A stretch of DNA of 14,928 bases. Origin: an uncultured Bacillaceae bacterium (GTDB lineage Bacteria > Bacillota > Bacilli > Bacillales > Amphibacillaceae). Location of the stretch: assembly GCA_937925695.1 (NCBI GenBank), contig CALAMD010000094.1, positions 1 to 14,928 on the forward strand, written 5' to 3'. A program made the position numbers and the translations under genes. Shown here piece by piece: positions 1 through 7,461 of this stretch. Under the pieces are notes generated by a model. That model was not told where the DNA came from. It did no database searches and saw only the letters and a list, made by a program, of their open reading frames with translations. Numbering within the stretch: position 1 is the first letter of the stretch; every line of letters starts with the position of its first letter.

Positions 1-4
1 TAAC

Positions 5-1057
5 TCACCTTTTTATTGAATCCATGTGGGCAAATCCTTGATCCGTATTAACCTCACCATGAATTTTCATTACAGGCAGTGATCCACCATTAAGCCAATC
101 ACTAAACAGAAACTTGGTTGGTTGTTGATTTCCACCTAGGGCAATCCAAGCTTCTAATTTATTGGGACAATAAGCCGTCGTATGAATGGTTCCTGCCCAG
201 CTTTGATAATCTTCCACAAAGACACCTTTATTTGGATCATTTAATAAAGTGAAAGCTTGTTCTATTGTTAGATCTTCATGCCAATTTTGCTGCATCACTT
301 GCAAGCGTTCTTCAGATTCAACAACAAACCGACGATTTTCCTCTGTTAAGAGATGGAAATGATTTGTGCATAATGGTGTGTCCCTTGTTACAATTTTCCT
401 TGGTGATGCTTCAACAGTTATCTGCCTTCCTTGTTTGTCAGCTAGCATATAGCTAAATGAATGGCGATGGGGGATATCCTTTAACAATTCAACAGCTTCA
501 GGAACATCTTTGGCATTTTCTAAAACGATCCGACCAATGGCATGACATATAAAACCAATGCCAGGATTTTTTCGATGCATAAAATTATAAGCCATACTTA
601 ATCCATGTTCATTGATACCGTCCATCCGACCGACAATGCGTTGACTTGGACCAACTGTTGCATAGCCTTGATCAGTAGGTTGATAAAAAACATAGCGTCC
701 TTCGTAAGTTTTCGGATGGTAATCATAATTTCTGACGATATAGTCATTGGTAACAATGGTAGAGCACCCGCCTCGGGGTGCTGGTACACGGTACCCACCA
801 AAGTCACGTAACACTTGTTCAATCGGCATTTTCAAACCATCACTAAGACCGACTAACTCATCCCACAACCCCGGGCCATATGTTTGATAAGCTTCCCTTG
901 CTTCATCTACATCAACAGAAAACTTTGGTTTACGCAGACGCCATTGTCGCTCCCGATTCATAACAATTAACGTATCCCTTATTTGCTTGCCTTGCCAATA
1001 ACCAAAATCATAATGGGATCCACGATATTCAATAACATTACTATATATTTGTTTCAT
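5..1057 (-). CDS. C45-type acyltransferase/amidohydrolase (Ntn hydrolase)
   Basis: This 350-residue protein resembles the peptidase C45 / acyl-CoA:6-aminopenicillanate acyltransferase-like family. These are Ntn hydrolases that cleave their own chain before a cysteine, which then becomes the N-terminal nucleophile for linear amide bonds. The candidate nucleophile is Cys98 in RGGCSTIV, followed by the family-like RNYDYHP motif (Asn110, Asp112). No signal peptide is visible, so it is probably cytoplasmic. The ATG has a good ribosome binding site (AAAGGAG, about 6 bases upstream) and the gene is complete with a TGA stop at 5-7. It is transcribed leftward and divergently from the ABC exporter, with no metabolic neighbour in view, so the substrate cannot be guessed. 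Family assignment is fairly sure. Penicillin-type activity should not be assumed, since most bacterial members act on unknown amides. Confidence 0.8.
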   Translation of the reverse strand: MKQIYSNVIEYRGSHYDFGYWQGKQIRDTLIVMNRERQWRLRKPKFSVDVDEAREAYQTYGPGLWDELVGLSDGLKMPIEQVLRDFGGYRVPAPRGGCSTIVTNDYIVRNYDYHPKTYEGRYVFYQPTDQGYATVGPSQRIVGRMDGINEHGLSMAYNFMHRKNPGIGFICHAIGRIVLENAKDVPEAVELLKDIPHRHSFSYMLADKQGRQITVEASPRKIVTRDTPLCTNHFHLLTEENRRFVVESEERLQVMQQNWHEDLTIEQAFTLLNDPNKGVFVEDYQSWAGTIHTTAYCPNKLEAWIALGGNQQPTKFLFSDWLNGGSLPVMKIHGEVNTDQGFAHMDSIKR

Positions 1058-1698
1058 TGTAAGCTCCTTTGGTGATTGAGAGAAAGTGTTATAAAAAAAT
1101 CTACACGTACATAAAGAACAATCTCTCGATCAATAAGTTGTTCATATTAAATCAAAAAAGCAAACAAAACGGGCAACCTCACGAACAACAAGTTTCCCCA
1201 TATATCAAAGTTACCCAAATCAGTTTGCTCGAAAAATTTCTATCTTGCTGAGAATCCTTCGTTTATGCTCGGATTCAACGTTGATCGTGAAAATGCATTA
1301 TCACCATTGTATGGATAAAATCAGGCTGTGTCCAAGGAATCAGATTGCTTATTGTTTAGCAAATATGGATCCCGTAGAGAAAGTGAAAAAGGATTTTCAA
1401 CTTTTATTAATCATTAAATGCTATATAAAATGAATATACTAAGAACACGATTTTTTTGTATGATGATGTCAAATGGAGTTGGATTTGCTCAAAAACTCTC
1501 GATTAAACTATTATTAACAAGCATCTGATGAATGGGCTATAGGTAGGATTTAACTCCATGTCTTTGGCTGTAAATCTAGCAAACTACTGATAGGTTGTGC
1601 TATCCTTCAAACCTTAGTTCCACGTCAATAAGGAAGTTTTTTTAACCAAAATTAACGGAATTGTACAAAAATAAATCATTGAGAAAGGCACTTTTTCT
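1058..1698. other. intergenic region without recognisable gene
   Basis: These 640 bases separate the divergent C45 and ABC-exporter genes. Short open frames occur on both strands, but none has a good ribosome binding site plus a protein I recognise. The one structure I can point to is an 8-bp inverted repeat, ATGGAGTT (1473-1480) and AACTCCAT (1552-1559), enclosing 71 bases. It could be a loose stem in the exporter leader or the footprint of an old insertion. The exporter promoter must lie here, but no convincing -35/-10 pair stands out. Confidence 0.5.
1088..1116 (-). promoter_or_regulatory. possible sigma-A promoter of the C45 gene
   Basis: On the minus strand a TATAAC -10 hexamer (1088-1093) lies about 30 bases ahead of the C45 start codon. 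A weak -35, CTTTAT (1111-1116), is spaced 17 bases away. The -10 is good but the -35 is poor, so this is only the best candidate in the gap. Confidence 0.3.
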
Positions 1699-4215
1699 AT
1701 GAAAATAATTTTAAAGCATATTTTAAAAAATATGTATGAGAAAAAGTTAAGAACACTAATAATTCTTTTAACCATTTTATTATCAACGATGGTTTTGTTT
1801 GTTGGTTTAAGTTTAAATGAGATACTCAATCAAACCTATGCCACGATGGCTAAAGGCGTGTATGGTGATGCGGATATTGTCATCACCAAACAAGCTGATC
1901 AAGACAATCCGTTTTATCAGGCGGAAGATATAAAATTGAAGGATCTAAAATTAACAAATCGCTTGGACATGCTGCAGGTTCGTGGGTTGAGTGAGATAGA
2001 CGGTAACCAAGTTCGAATCTCTCTAATTGGATTAGATGTGGATGCAGGAACTGACCTGAAGGTAATCGAGCCGATTGAGCAATCAAATGATTTGACCTTA
2101 CATAATCAAGAGGCAATAATCAGTGCTCGAATCGCTGAAAAATATGACCTATCAATTGGCGATCAGCTCCACGTTAATATAAATGACCATCCATATACAT
2201 TCAAAGTGGGTGCAATTAGTAAATCAACAGGCCTATACTATGGTGAAATGGATGATATTTTACTCGTTGTTAATCACCAACAAGTAAGTGATCTTTTTTC
2301 AGGAGAAAATTTGGTTACCCAGACGTTATTACAAGCCGATCAAGCAGCGGTTGATGAAATTTTTACCATACTTACAGAAGAAAATAGTCATTTTTCTATC
2401 CAAAAAGTAAGTGATGTCAACGCGATGTCACGAGATGAAGAAACCTTTCAAACAGCAATGATCATCGCAGTCGTTATCATTGTACTGATCAGTGCTTATG
2501 TCATCTTATCATTAGCAAAAGTGATTGTTTCAGAAAGAACGCCTACAATCGGGACACTTCGAAGTGTTGGTGCCAGTAAACGTATGATTAATCGGATATT
2601 ACGCCTAGAGTTTTTGGTGTATGGAATCTTTGGATCCATATTAGGTATTGCACTGTCGGTGTTATTTTTACCTTTTGCTGCCGATCAATTTAATGAATAC
2701 AAGGATTACGGTATGGAAACAGTTGTTGATTATAATTTTGTTTACTTGCTGGTGGCCTTCATTTTTGGATCAGTATTTCCTGTCGTCATCGGAATGTTTC
2801 ATATTCATCGTGCCAACAAAAAACCGCTCAAGGACCTGATTTTGAATACTACTCTGACACGTCATGAGCATTCCAAAGCCCCTTTCGTTATCGGGGGATT
2901 AATGTTTATTGCCGCTTTGATCCTTCATGTGTTAAATACACGAGATGATCTTATATTAGCATCAGGGGCAGTATTAAGTTTGTTTATTTCAATTGTCTTG
3001 CTAATGCCATGGATATTAAACGGTTTATCACGATGCGTTTCATTGTTAATTAATAGACTTCCTCAAGGTGAAGTTAAATTAGGGGTCAAAAATATTGCCA
3101 ATAATAAATATGTCATTAATAATACGAGCATGATTGTGATCGTATTTCTATTATTATTGATGATTGGCGTAACAAGTACGGGATTAGATCAATACATAAG
3201 TAGATCGTTAAAGCAGGACTTTGATGTTTTTGTCGGCGATTATAATCTGGACTTTTCTCATTTTGAAGATATTGGCACCATTAAAGGAGTTGAAGAGGTT
3301 TACTTTCAACACATTGGTGCTACAAAATATGACATTCGTGGCGATCGTGATATTTTTATCGTCTATGGAATTGAAGATATTGAAGCATTTGATCGATTTT
3401 ACTCAGGTGCTACATTTTTTGATCATGCGAAGGAAAATTTCATCAGTAATAAGTCGGGAATGATAATTGATGATTACCAGGCTGAACGATATCAGCTTGA
3501 AGTAGGTGACAAGATCCTTCTCGAACCGTTAGATGAAACATTCAATCCAGTTGAAGAGGATCTGATGTTAGAGTTAGAAGTCGTTGGGACGATGGATTCT
3601 ACCTCACTATCGACAAATAGGGATATTGTGATTGTGCCATTAGACTTTTTTCAAGCGCATTTTGTTGAAGCATTTAATCAAATCGAAATAAAAGTTAGCG
3701 ACGGTGTTAGCGCTAATGATGTTAAAGAGCGGATACAAAGGGAATATCCATCTACGGATTTGCAAGTATTAACCTTTGAAGAATTAATTTCTTCCCAAGC
3801 AGAATCGGTTGATACTCTGATTCAAGGGGTGCTATTTATTATTTTACTTGGTTTAGTGATCGGTTTACTTGGGGTGACAAATAATTTACTCGTGTCATTT
3901 GGCGAGCGTAAGCAAGAATATGCGATTCTATATTCAGTGTGCATGAGTCGCAGACAATTGATTAGTATGCATTTTTTTGAGATGCTGATGACTTTTACTT
4001 CAGTTGTTGTGATTGGCTTTGTTGGTGGCTTTATTATGAATATGGTATTTGAGCGATTGTTGTATGCAGTTGGATTAAAGATTGCATTCCAGTTTAATTA
4101 TCAACTCTTTTTTATCCTCGTTGGTGCAGTATTTATCCTGTTGTTATTCTCTACGCTTTCGCTTGTTAGAAAAGTAAGGCAGCTTAATGTTTTACAAGAA
4201 TTACGCTATGAGTAA
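1699..4215 (+). CDS. ABC exporter permease, FtsX/MacB family (two FtsX units)
   Basis: This 838-residue membrane subunit is probably the permease of an ABC exporter or extracytoplasmic machine of the FtsX/LolC/MacB superfamily. An N-terminal membrane helix (about 18-40) precedes a large extracytoplasmic domain (about 45-250). Three helices follow (about 254-275, 303-326, 346-368). A middle pair lies at about 396-412 and 418-440, then a helix at 477-495, a second outside domain (about 500-700) and three last helices (708-733, 762-783, 802-825). Both halves carry the cytoplasmic FtsX coupling motif: SERTPTIGTLRSVGASKRM (278-296) and GERKQEYAILYSVCMSRRQ (735-753). The gene is thus an internally duplicated permease, which may act without a second permease. 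AAAGG at 1684-1688 sits 10 bases before the ATG. The ATPase gene follows directly. Substrate is unknown; lipoprotein, peptide or antimicrobial export and cell-wall signalling are all possible for the family. Confidence 0.88.
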   Translation: MKIILKHILKNMYEKKLRTLIILLTILLSTMVLFVGLSLNEILNQTYATMAKGVYGDADIVITKQADQDNPFYQAEDIKLKDLKLTNRLDMLQVRGLSEIDGNQVRISLIGLDVDAGTDLKVIEPIEQSNDLTLHNQEAIISARIAEKYDLSIGDQLHVNINDHPYTFKVGAISKSTGLYYGEMDDILLVVNHQQVSDLFSGENLVTQTLLQADQAAVDEIFTILTEENSHFSIQKVSDVNAMSRDEETFQTAMIIAVVIIVLISAYVILSLAKVIVSERTPTIGTLRSVGASKRMINRILRLEFLVYGIFGSILGIALSVLFLPFAADQFNEYKDYGMETVVDYNFVYLLVAFIFGSVFPVVIGMFHIHRANKKPLKDLILNTTLTRHEHSKAPFVIGGLMFIAALILHVLNTRDDLILASGAVLSLFISIVLLMPWILNGLSRCVSLLINRLPQGEVKLGVKNIANNKYVINNTSMIVIVFLLLLMIGVTSTGLDQYISRSLKQDFDVFVGDYNLDFSHFEDIGTIKGVEEVYFQHIGATKYDIRGDRDIFIVYGIEDIEAFDRFYSGATFFDHAKENFISNKSGMIIDDYQAERYQLEVGDKILLEPLDETFNPVEEDLMLELEVVGTMDSTSLSTNRDIVIVPLDFFQAHFVEAFNQIEIKVSDGVSANDVKERIQREYPSTDLQVLTFEELISSQAESVDTLIQGVLFIILLGLVIGLLGVTNNLLVSFGERKQEYAILYSVCMSRRQLISMHFFEMLMTFTSVVVIGFVGGFIMNMVFERLLYAVGLKIAFQFNYQLFFILVGAVFILLLFSTLSLVRKVRQLNVLQELRYE

Positions 4216-4231
4216 TGGGGGGGAAGATAAA

Positions 4232-4924
4232 TTGTCGGTTATCAAAACAGAGAAATTATGTAAGAGTTATCAAGTAGGCGGCCAAAACGTACCTATTTTA
4301 AAAAACATCGATTTACAGGTAGAAGAAGGCGAATTTGTTTCGATCATGGGTCCTTCAGGGTGTGGGAAAAGTACGTTGTTGTATTTATTGGGTGCGATAG
4401 ATGAGCCAACTTCTGGGAAAGTCTTTATTCGTAATCAAGATGTTAATCAATTAAATGATAAAGAAAAAAGTGTTATCCGGCGCCGAGAAATTGGTTTCGT
4501 CTTTCAATTTTATAATCTCGTTCAAAATTTGACGGTAGAAGAAAATATTTTACTTCCCGTAACGATGGATGGTAAAAAAGTGAAAGACTATCAAGATTCA
4601 TTAGATGAGATTTTAGAGATTGTTGGCTTGACTGATCGTCGCAAGTTTACCCCTAGAGAACTCTCAGGTGGACAGCAACAACGTGTAGCGATTGCTAGAT
4701 CGCTGATACTTGAGCCTAGTTTAATTTTAGCCGATGAGCCGATTGGGAATTTAGATAGCCAATCAGGATCAGATGTTATGCAATTATTTCAGAAAATTAA
4801 TGATGAAAAAGGGGTTACGATTGTGCAAGTGACCCATTCAGAAGCATCAGCTAATATGGGCAAACGAATTATCCATATGCTTGATGGGATGATTCAGTCA
4901 GATCAAGCAACGGTTGGGGTGTAA
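4232..4924 (+). CDS. ABC exporter ATPase, MacB/LolD type
   Basis: This 230-residue ATP-binding subunit powers the permease encoded just upstream. All core motifs are intact: Walker A GPSGCGKST (40-48), Q-loop FQFYN (91-95), signature LSGGQQQR (144-151), Walker B LILADEP with Glu169 (164-170) and switch His202. The pattern is that of the MacB/LolD/YknY group. I chose the TTG at 4232 because a G-rich Shine-Dalgarno (GGGGGGGAAG, 4217-4226) precedes it at normal spacing and the protein then begins with the usual short strand MSVIKTEKL. An in-frame ATG at 4208, overlapping the permease stop, would add eight residues and is the alternative. The 16-base gap implies one transcript and translational coupling. 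The permease-first order is less common than ATPase-first. Confidence 0.92.
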   Translation: MSVIKTEKLCKSYQVGGQNVPILKNIDLQVEEGEFVSIMGPSGCGKSTLLYLLGAIDEPTSGKVFIRNQDVNQLNDKEKSVIRRREIGFVFQFYNLVQNLTVEENILLPVTMDGKKVKDYQDSLDEILEIVGLTDRRKFTPRELSGGQQQRVAIARSLILEPSLILADEPIGNLDSQSGSDVMQLFQKINDEKGVTIVQVTHSEASANMGKRIIHMLDGMIQSDQATVGV

Positions 4925-5033
4925 AAGCATCGGGCTATATGATCATCTGACTGGTAGGACCTTGCAGATACTTGATCCATGGTCCATATAAGAGATAGTT
5001 CGTTTGGCCTAGGTGTATTAAAAATAAACTTTT

Positions 5034-5220
5034 GCAAAATGTGATGATGAAAAAACATTTTGTAAAAGGGGAGGATGTATAAAAATATTAATATGCATTG
5101 GTAAAGGGTGATGATGAAGAGAATAATCAAGTACTTTCGCATGAAGCGATTAAAATGCATTCTTAAAAGGTGTTAAGGTGTTTAAAAGAACATATTCAAG
5201 TACATTCGCAAAATGTGATT
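5034..5220 (+). repeat. degenerate direct repeats (GCAAAATGTGAT type)
   Basis: In the gap after the exporter operon, a 25-base segment at 5127-5151 recurs at 5196-5220 with 20 of 25 bases identical (consensus TCAAGTAC-TTCGCA). The 12-mer GCAAAATGTGAT at 5208-5219 also occurs exactly at 5034-5045. The spacings are irregular (105 and 69 bases between equivalent GCA positions). The rest of 4925-5264 holds no recognisable gene, only very short ATG frames. Function is unknown; these could be regulator sites or decayed repeat units. Confidence 0.4.
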
Positions 5221-5265
5221 TACGAACAGAAAAATGATAAATAATTACGACAATTACCCGTTGCT

Positions 5266-5296
5266 AACGAATCGTTTACAGTTGTAACAAATCGTT
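5266..5296 (+). promoter_or_regulatory. twin palindromic operator candidates upstream of the XRE gene
   Basis: AACGAATCGTT (5266-5276) is a perfect 11-bp palindrome around a central base. AACAAATCGTT (5286-5296) is the same site with one change. They start exactly 20 bp apart, about two helical turns, and end 50 bases before the XRE start codon. That spacing and symmetry suit two dimers of an XRE-type repressor on one DNA face, so autoregulation is the natural inference. TTTACA (5275-5280) and TTGTAA (5282-5287) within the region could act as -35 elements, but no good -10 is evident. Confidence 0.5.
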
Positions 5297-5346
5297 TATT
5301 CCCTTTATCCAGATAGTTGTGTAATCTAAGAGTAGGAGGTGGCGTT

Positions 5347-5757
5347 TTGGAAACTACATTTGGTCAAAAACTAAAAAAATTAAGAGAAGCAAAAGGATTA
5401 TCACAAGAAGGATTGGCAGCCGAATTAAATGTATCTCGTCAAGCTGTCTATAAATGGGAAGCAGATAAAGGGTATCCAGATATTGAAAACCTCATTAATA
5501 TTAGTGATTTTTTTGAGGTAACGATAGATGAACTAATTCGTCATGACAAAAAATTACAAGATAAAATATCAATCGATGATGATAAACCGTTTGATCAATT
5601 CTCCGATCCTGGATTTTACATAGGGTTAATATTTGTTCTTATTGGTGCACTGCTTTTGGATGGCTCATTAGGAGATACGTTAATGATTTTAGGTCTCTTT
5701 ACGATTGTATTTTTCGAGGATGTCATGAAATTCATCCAACCATTATTTAAATCATAA
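5347..5757 (+). CDS. membrane-anchored XRE-family transcriptional regulator
   Basis: This 136-residue protein has an N-terminal XRE/Cro helix-turn-helix (about residues 6-61). It includes the typical GLSQEGLAAELNVSRQAVYKWE segment, spread over residues 17-38, and the PDIENLINISDFFEVTIDELI continuation. A charged linker (65-85) leads to two hydrophobic segments (about 91-104 and 110-123), which should form a membrane hairpin. This layout is common in Firmicutes. Tying a DNA-binding domain to the membrane suggests sensing of an envelope condition or partner, but this is inference. I chose the TTG at 5347 because AGGAGGTG (5334-5341) lies five bases before it. An upstream in-frame TTG at 5317 has no such site and would add non-conserved residues. 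The twin palindromes just upstream are likely its operator. It follows the ABC exporter in the same direction after about 420 bases and may or may not control it. Confidence 0.85.
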   Translation: METTFGQKLKKLREAKGLSQEGLAAELNVSRQAVYKWEADKGYPDIENLINISDFFEVTIDELIRHDKKLQDKISIDDDKPFDQFSDPGFYIGLIFVLIGALLLDGSLGDTLMILGLFTIVFFEDVMKFIQPLFKS

Positions 5758-5803
5758 ACAAAATATATTGAACCACGATTTGTCAAGGATACAGGGGTTT
5801 TTT

Positions 5804-5842
5804 GCCATGTATGATAATTCATGCATGGCTATTTTCATCTTT
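5804..5842 (+). terminator. probable terminator of the XRE gene
   Basis: GCCATGTATGA (5804-5814) pairs with TCATGCATGGC (5819-5829), giving 11 pairs with one G-U and a four-base loop TAAT. A T-rich but broken tail, TATTTTCATCTTT, follows. The hairpin is strong and the tail imperfect, so termination is likely but may be partial. Confidence 0.5.
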
Positions 5843-5904
5843 ACATGGATCTTTATCTCATTTTAAGGTCCTTCGTATGGTATTTTAGAACGATCGCTGT
5901 GCAT

Positions 5905-5944
5905 AAAAATCCCCCTAGAGTAGTTTTACTTCTACTTTAGGGGG
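5905..5944 (-). terminator. Rho-independent terminator of the lipoprotein gene
   Basis: CCCCCTAGAGTAG (5911-5923) and CTACTTTAGGGGG (5932-5944) form a 13-bp stem with one mismatch (A-C as read on the minus strand) and an eight-base loop. Read on the minus strand it is followed by ATTTTTATG, and it lies about 85 bases past the lipoprotein stop codon. On the plus strand no T-tract follows, so it is directional. Confidence 0.8.
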
Positions 5945-6028
5945 GGGGAACACGTCACTTTAGAATATATGCCAAGTTATCTTCTGTTCTATAAATCTAA
6001 TAATTTGAACAGGTTGGTGCCTATTAAA

Positions 6029-6655
6029 TTAATTTAAGTCAATGATGTACTCATTGCCGGAATTTTCATAAATAATGCGTGAAGCTCTTTCAGCCTCATT
6101 CGGATCAGTAAATTGGAAAACGATAATTCCACTTGCTTTACCACCAGGTCTAATCCGCGGATTGCGATAGATATTTTCCACGCTATCAACATCAGTATAG
6201 ATAGATTTTTTTACTTCTACACCAGAATCATCATAAATATAGTAGTTCCCCGGACGATAGATTGCTCTTCCTTCGAGCTCAATCTCATCCGTATTTTCCA
6301 CTTCAACTTCTAGGAGAAGGTAGCGAAAACCTTCCCGATGACCACCAATTCCGATTGGTTCATCGGCCCATGAATAATCAACATGGGTCAGCTGAAAATG
6401 CATCCATAACTCATCAGATAATGGATAAGTGGTGAGAACTTCAACTGGTTTACCCCATTCCATAAAGATTTCTTGTCCTTTTTCGACAAGAATGCCGTCA
6501 TCGTTAGTGTCGTTTTCCTCGACAGTTTCTTCGATGTTTACAGCATTGATATTTTCATTATTTGCTGCTTCATCATTGTTAAGTGAATCGTTCGTATCAT
6601 TGACACAAGCTGTTAGTACCATGAAAAGGACGATTGATAAGAATAGTTTTTTCAA
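6029..6655 (-). CDS. surface lipoprotein with DUF4352-like C-terminal domain
   Basis: This 208-residue predicted lipoprotein starts with a type II signal peptide, MKKLFLSIVLFMVLTAC. The lipobox LTAC (14-17) places Cys17 as the lipid-modified N-terminus on the outer face of the membrane. Residues 18-55 are Asn/Asp/Glu-rich and probably an unstructured tether. The remainder (about 70-208) has the feel of a DUF4352/immunoglobulin-like fold: a strand GFRYLLLEVEVENTD, a middle YYIYDDSGVEVK and a late RPGGKASGIIVFQF, the typical turn-and-strand of that family. Start is TTG (6653-6655) with AAAAGGGGG eight bases upstream. It is a single gene with its own terminator. The role is unknown; related proteins are often stress-linked or ligand-binding surface proteins. 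The lipoprotein call is sure, the DUF4352 link moderate. Confidence 0.8.
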   Translation of the reverse strand: MKKLFLSIVLFMVLTACVNDTNDSLNNDEAANNENINAVNIEETVEENDTNDDGILVEKGQEIFMEWGKPVEVLTTYPLSDELWMHFQLTHVDYSWADEPIGIGGHREGFRYLLLEVEVENTDEIELEGRAIYRPGNYYIYDDSGVEVKKSIYTDVDSVENIYRNPRIRPGGKASGIIVFQFTDPNEAERASRIIYENSGNEYIIDLN

Positions 6656-6828
6656 CGATGTTTCCCCCTTTTATTCAATAGATGACACAATATGTATCGG
6701 TGGCTTTTGAAAAAGGTTAAGGGTTTTTAGTTATAAAGAACTAGTAATGGGAAAGGCATTTTGATTGTTTATGGAACGAGAATAAAGACTATGTTATGCT
6801 AAAAATAATATTGAATTTTCAGGATATT

Positions 6829-6935
6829 GAAACTTGAGGATGATTAAGCGTGTCTCAGTGGAATGAGTAGAATTCCAATCAGGACAGTGTCAATGTTTCC
6901 CTCTCAAGTTTTGTTAATAGCTTGAGAAAGGAGAG
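6829..6935 (+). promoter_or_regulatory. candidate cis-regulatory RNA leader with alternative folds
   Basis: The leader of the CxxC-protein gene can form a 10-bp closing stem, GAAACTTGAG (6829-6838) with CTCAAGTTTT (6903-6912, last pair G-U), around a 64-base interior. Inside is a hairpin TGGAAT (6859-6864) / ATTCCA (6872-6877) with loop GAGTAGA. Its outer helix is GTCT (6852-6855) / GGAC (6882-6885). The same CTCAAG can instead pair with CTTGAG (6921-6926) in a 7-bp hairpin that directly abuts the Shine-Dalgarno AAAGGAG (6927-6933). CTCTC (6901-6905) is also complementary to GAGAG (6931-6935). The two folds exclude each other, as in translational riboswitches. No known riboswitch consensus was recognised. 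A weak extended -10 (TGTTATGCT, 6792-6800) could supply the promoter. Confidence 0.5.
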
Positions 6936-6941
6936 ATGAAA

Positions 6942-7340
6942 ATGGGTACAGGAATTAATGTCCAATGTATACAATGCAGGTATAACGGTTCGTTTATGCT
7001 CGGAACAGGAAGTTATTATGTTTTAATGGATAATTGTTTGGAAGCAATGCCTGCAAGAATAGTAAAGGAAGTAAAGACATTAATGCAAAAACATACCATC
7101 ATGGATTTTAAATTTGCCTATAAATTGTATCAGTGTGATGACTGTTTATTTTTGTTTGATCACGGTACGTTAAAGGTGGAATTTGTCAATAATCGGATTT
7201 ACGAAAATAAGGTTAAGTGTCCAGCTTGCGAAAACGAGTTAACTGGTAAACATACACCGATTGAACAAATTCATGATTTAACTTGCCCAATTTGTCAAGA
7301 AAGTGAATTGTATTTGTTTGGTCAGATGGATTGGGACTGA
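6942..7340 (+). CDS. small protein with four CxxC pairs (zinc-ribbon-like), unknown function
   Basis: This soluble 132-residue protein has CxxC pairs at Cys9/12, 65/68, 93/96 and 115/118, enough to hold two zinc ribbons. The N-terminal stretch MGTGINVQCIQC and the following SFMLGTGSYY resemble an uncharacterised zinc-ribbon family found in Firmicutes, but I know no function for it. There is no signal peptide or membrane segment, so it should be cytoplasmic. The ATG at 6942 is preferred because AAAGGAG (6927-6933) sits eight bases before it; the ATG at 6936 is too close. The gene is monocistronic, between a structured leader and a strong terminator, which suggests its level is controlled by the leader. 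Zinc binding is inferred from cysteine spacing only. Confidence 0.75.
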   Translation: MGTGINVQCIQCRYNGSFMLGTGSYYVLMDNCLEAMPARIVKEVKTLMQKHTIMDFKFAYKLYQCDDCLFLFDHGTLKVEFVNNRIYENKVKCPACENELTGKHTPIEQIHDLTCPICQESELYLFGQMDWD

Positions 7341-7368
7341 AATTTTATTCATAAGCCAATGGTTTTGG

Positions 7369-7410
7369 ATACACGCATCTGTGTCATTAGGCAGACGGGT
7401 GTATTTTTTT
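7369..7410 (+). terminator. Rho-independent terminator of the CxxC-protein gene
   Basis: ATACACGCATCTG (7369-7381) pairs with CAGACGGGTGTAT (7392-7404) except at two positions. A ten-base loop separates the arms and seven T's (7404-7410) follow. It lies 28 bases after the stop codon. Confidence 0.75.
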
Positions 7411-7461
7411 GTATATATATGAGAATAAATTAGTAACTAAATGGATATCAGCGTTTCATTG

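Noticed and set aside
1069..1433. Two short rightward frames between the C45 and exporter genes
   Set aside because: No adequate ribosome binding sites, no recognisable protein features, and alternative frames look equally plausible.
6829..6935. T-box leader or a known riboswitch (SAM, purine, preQ1, c-di-GMP, fluoride, ZTP, Mn)
   Set aside because: None of the conserved core sequences of these classes, nor the T-box GGGUGGNACCGCG element, could be found by eye.
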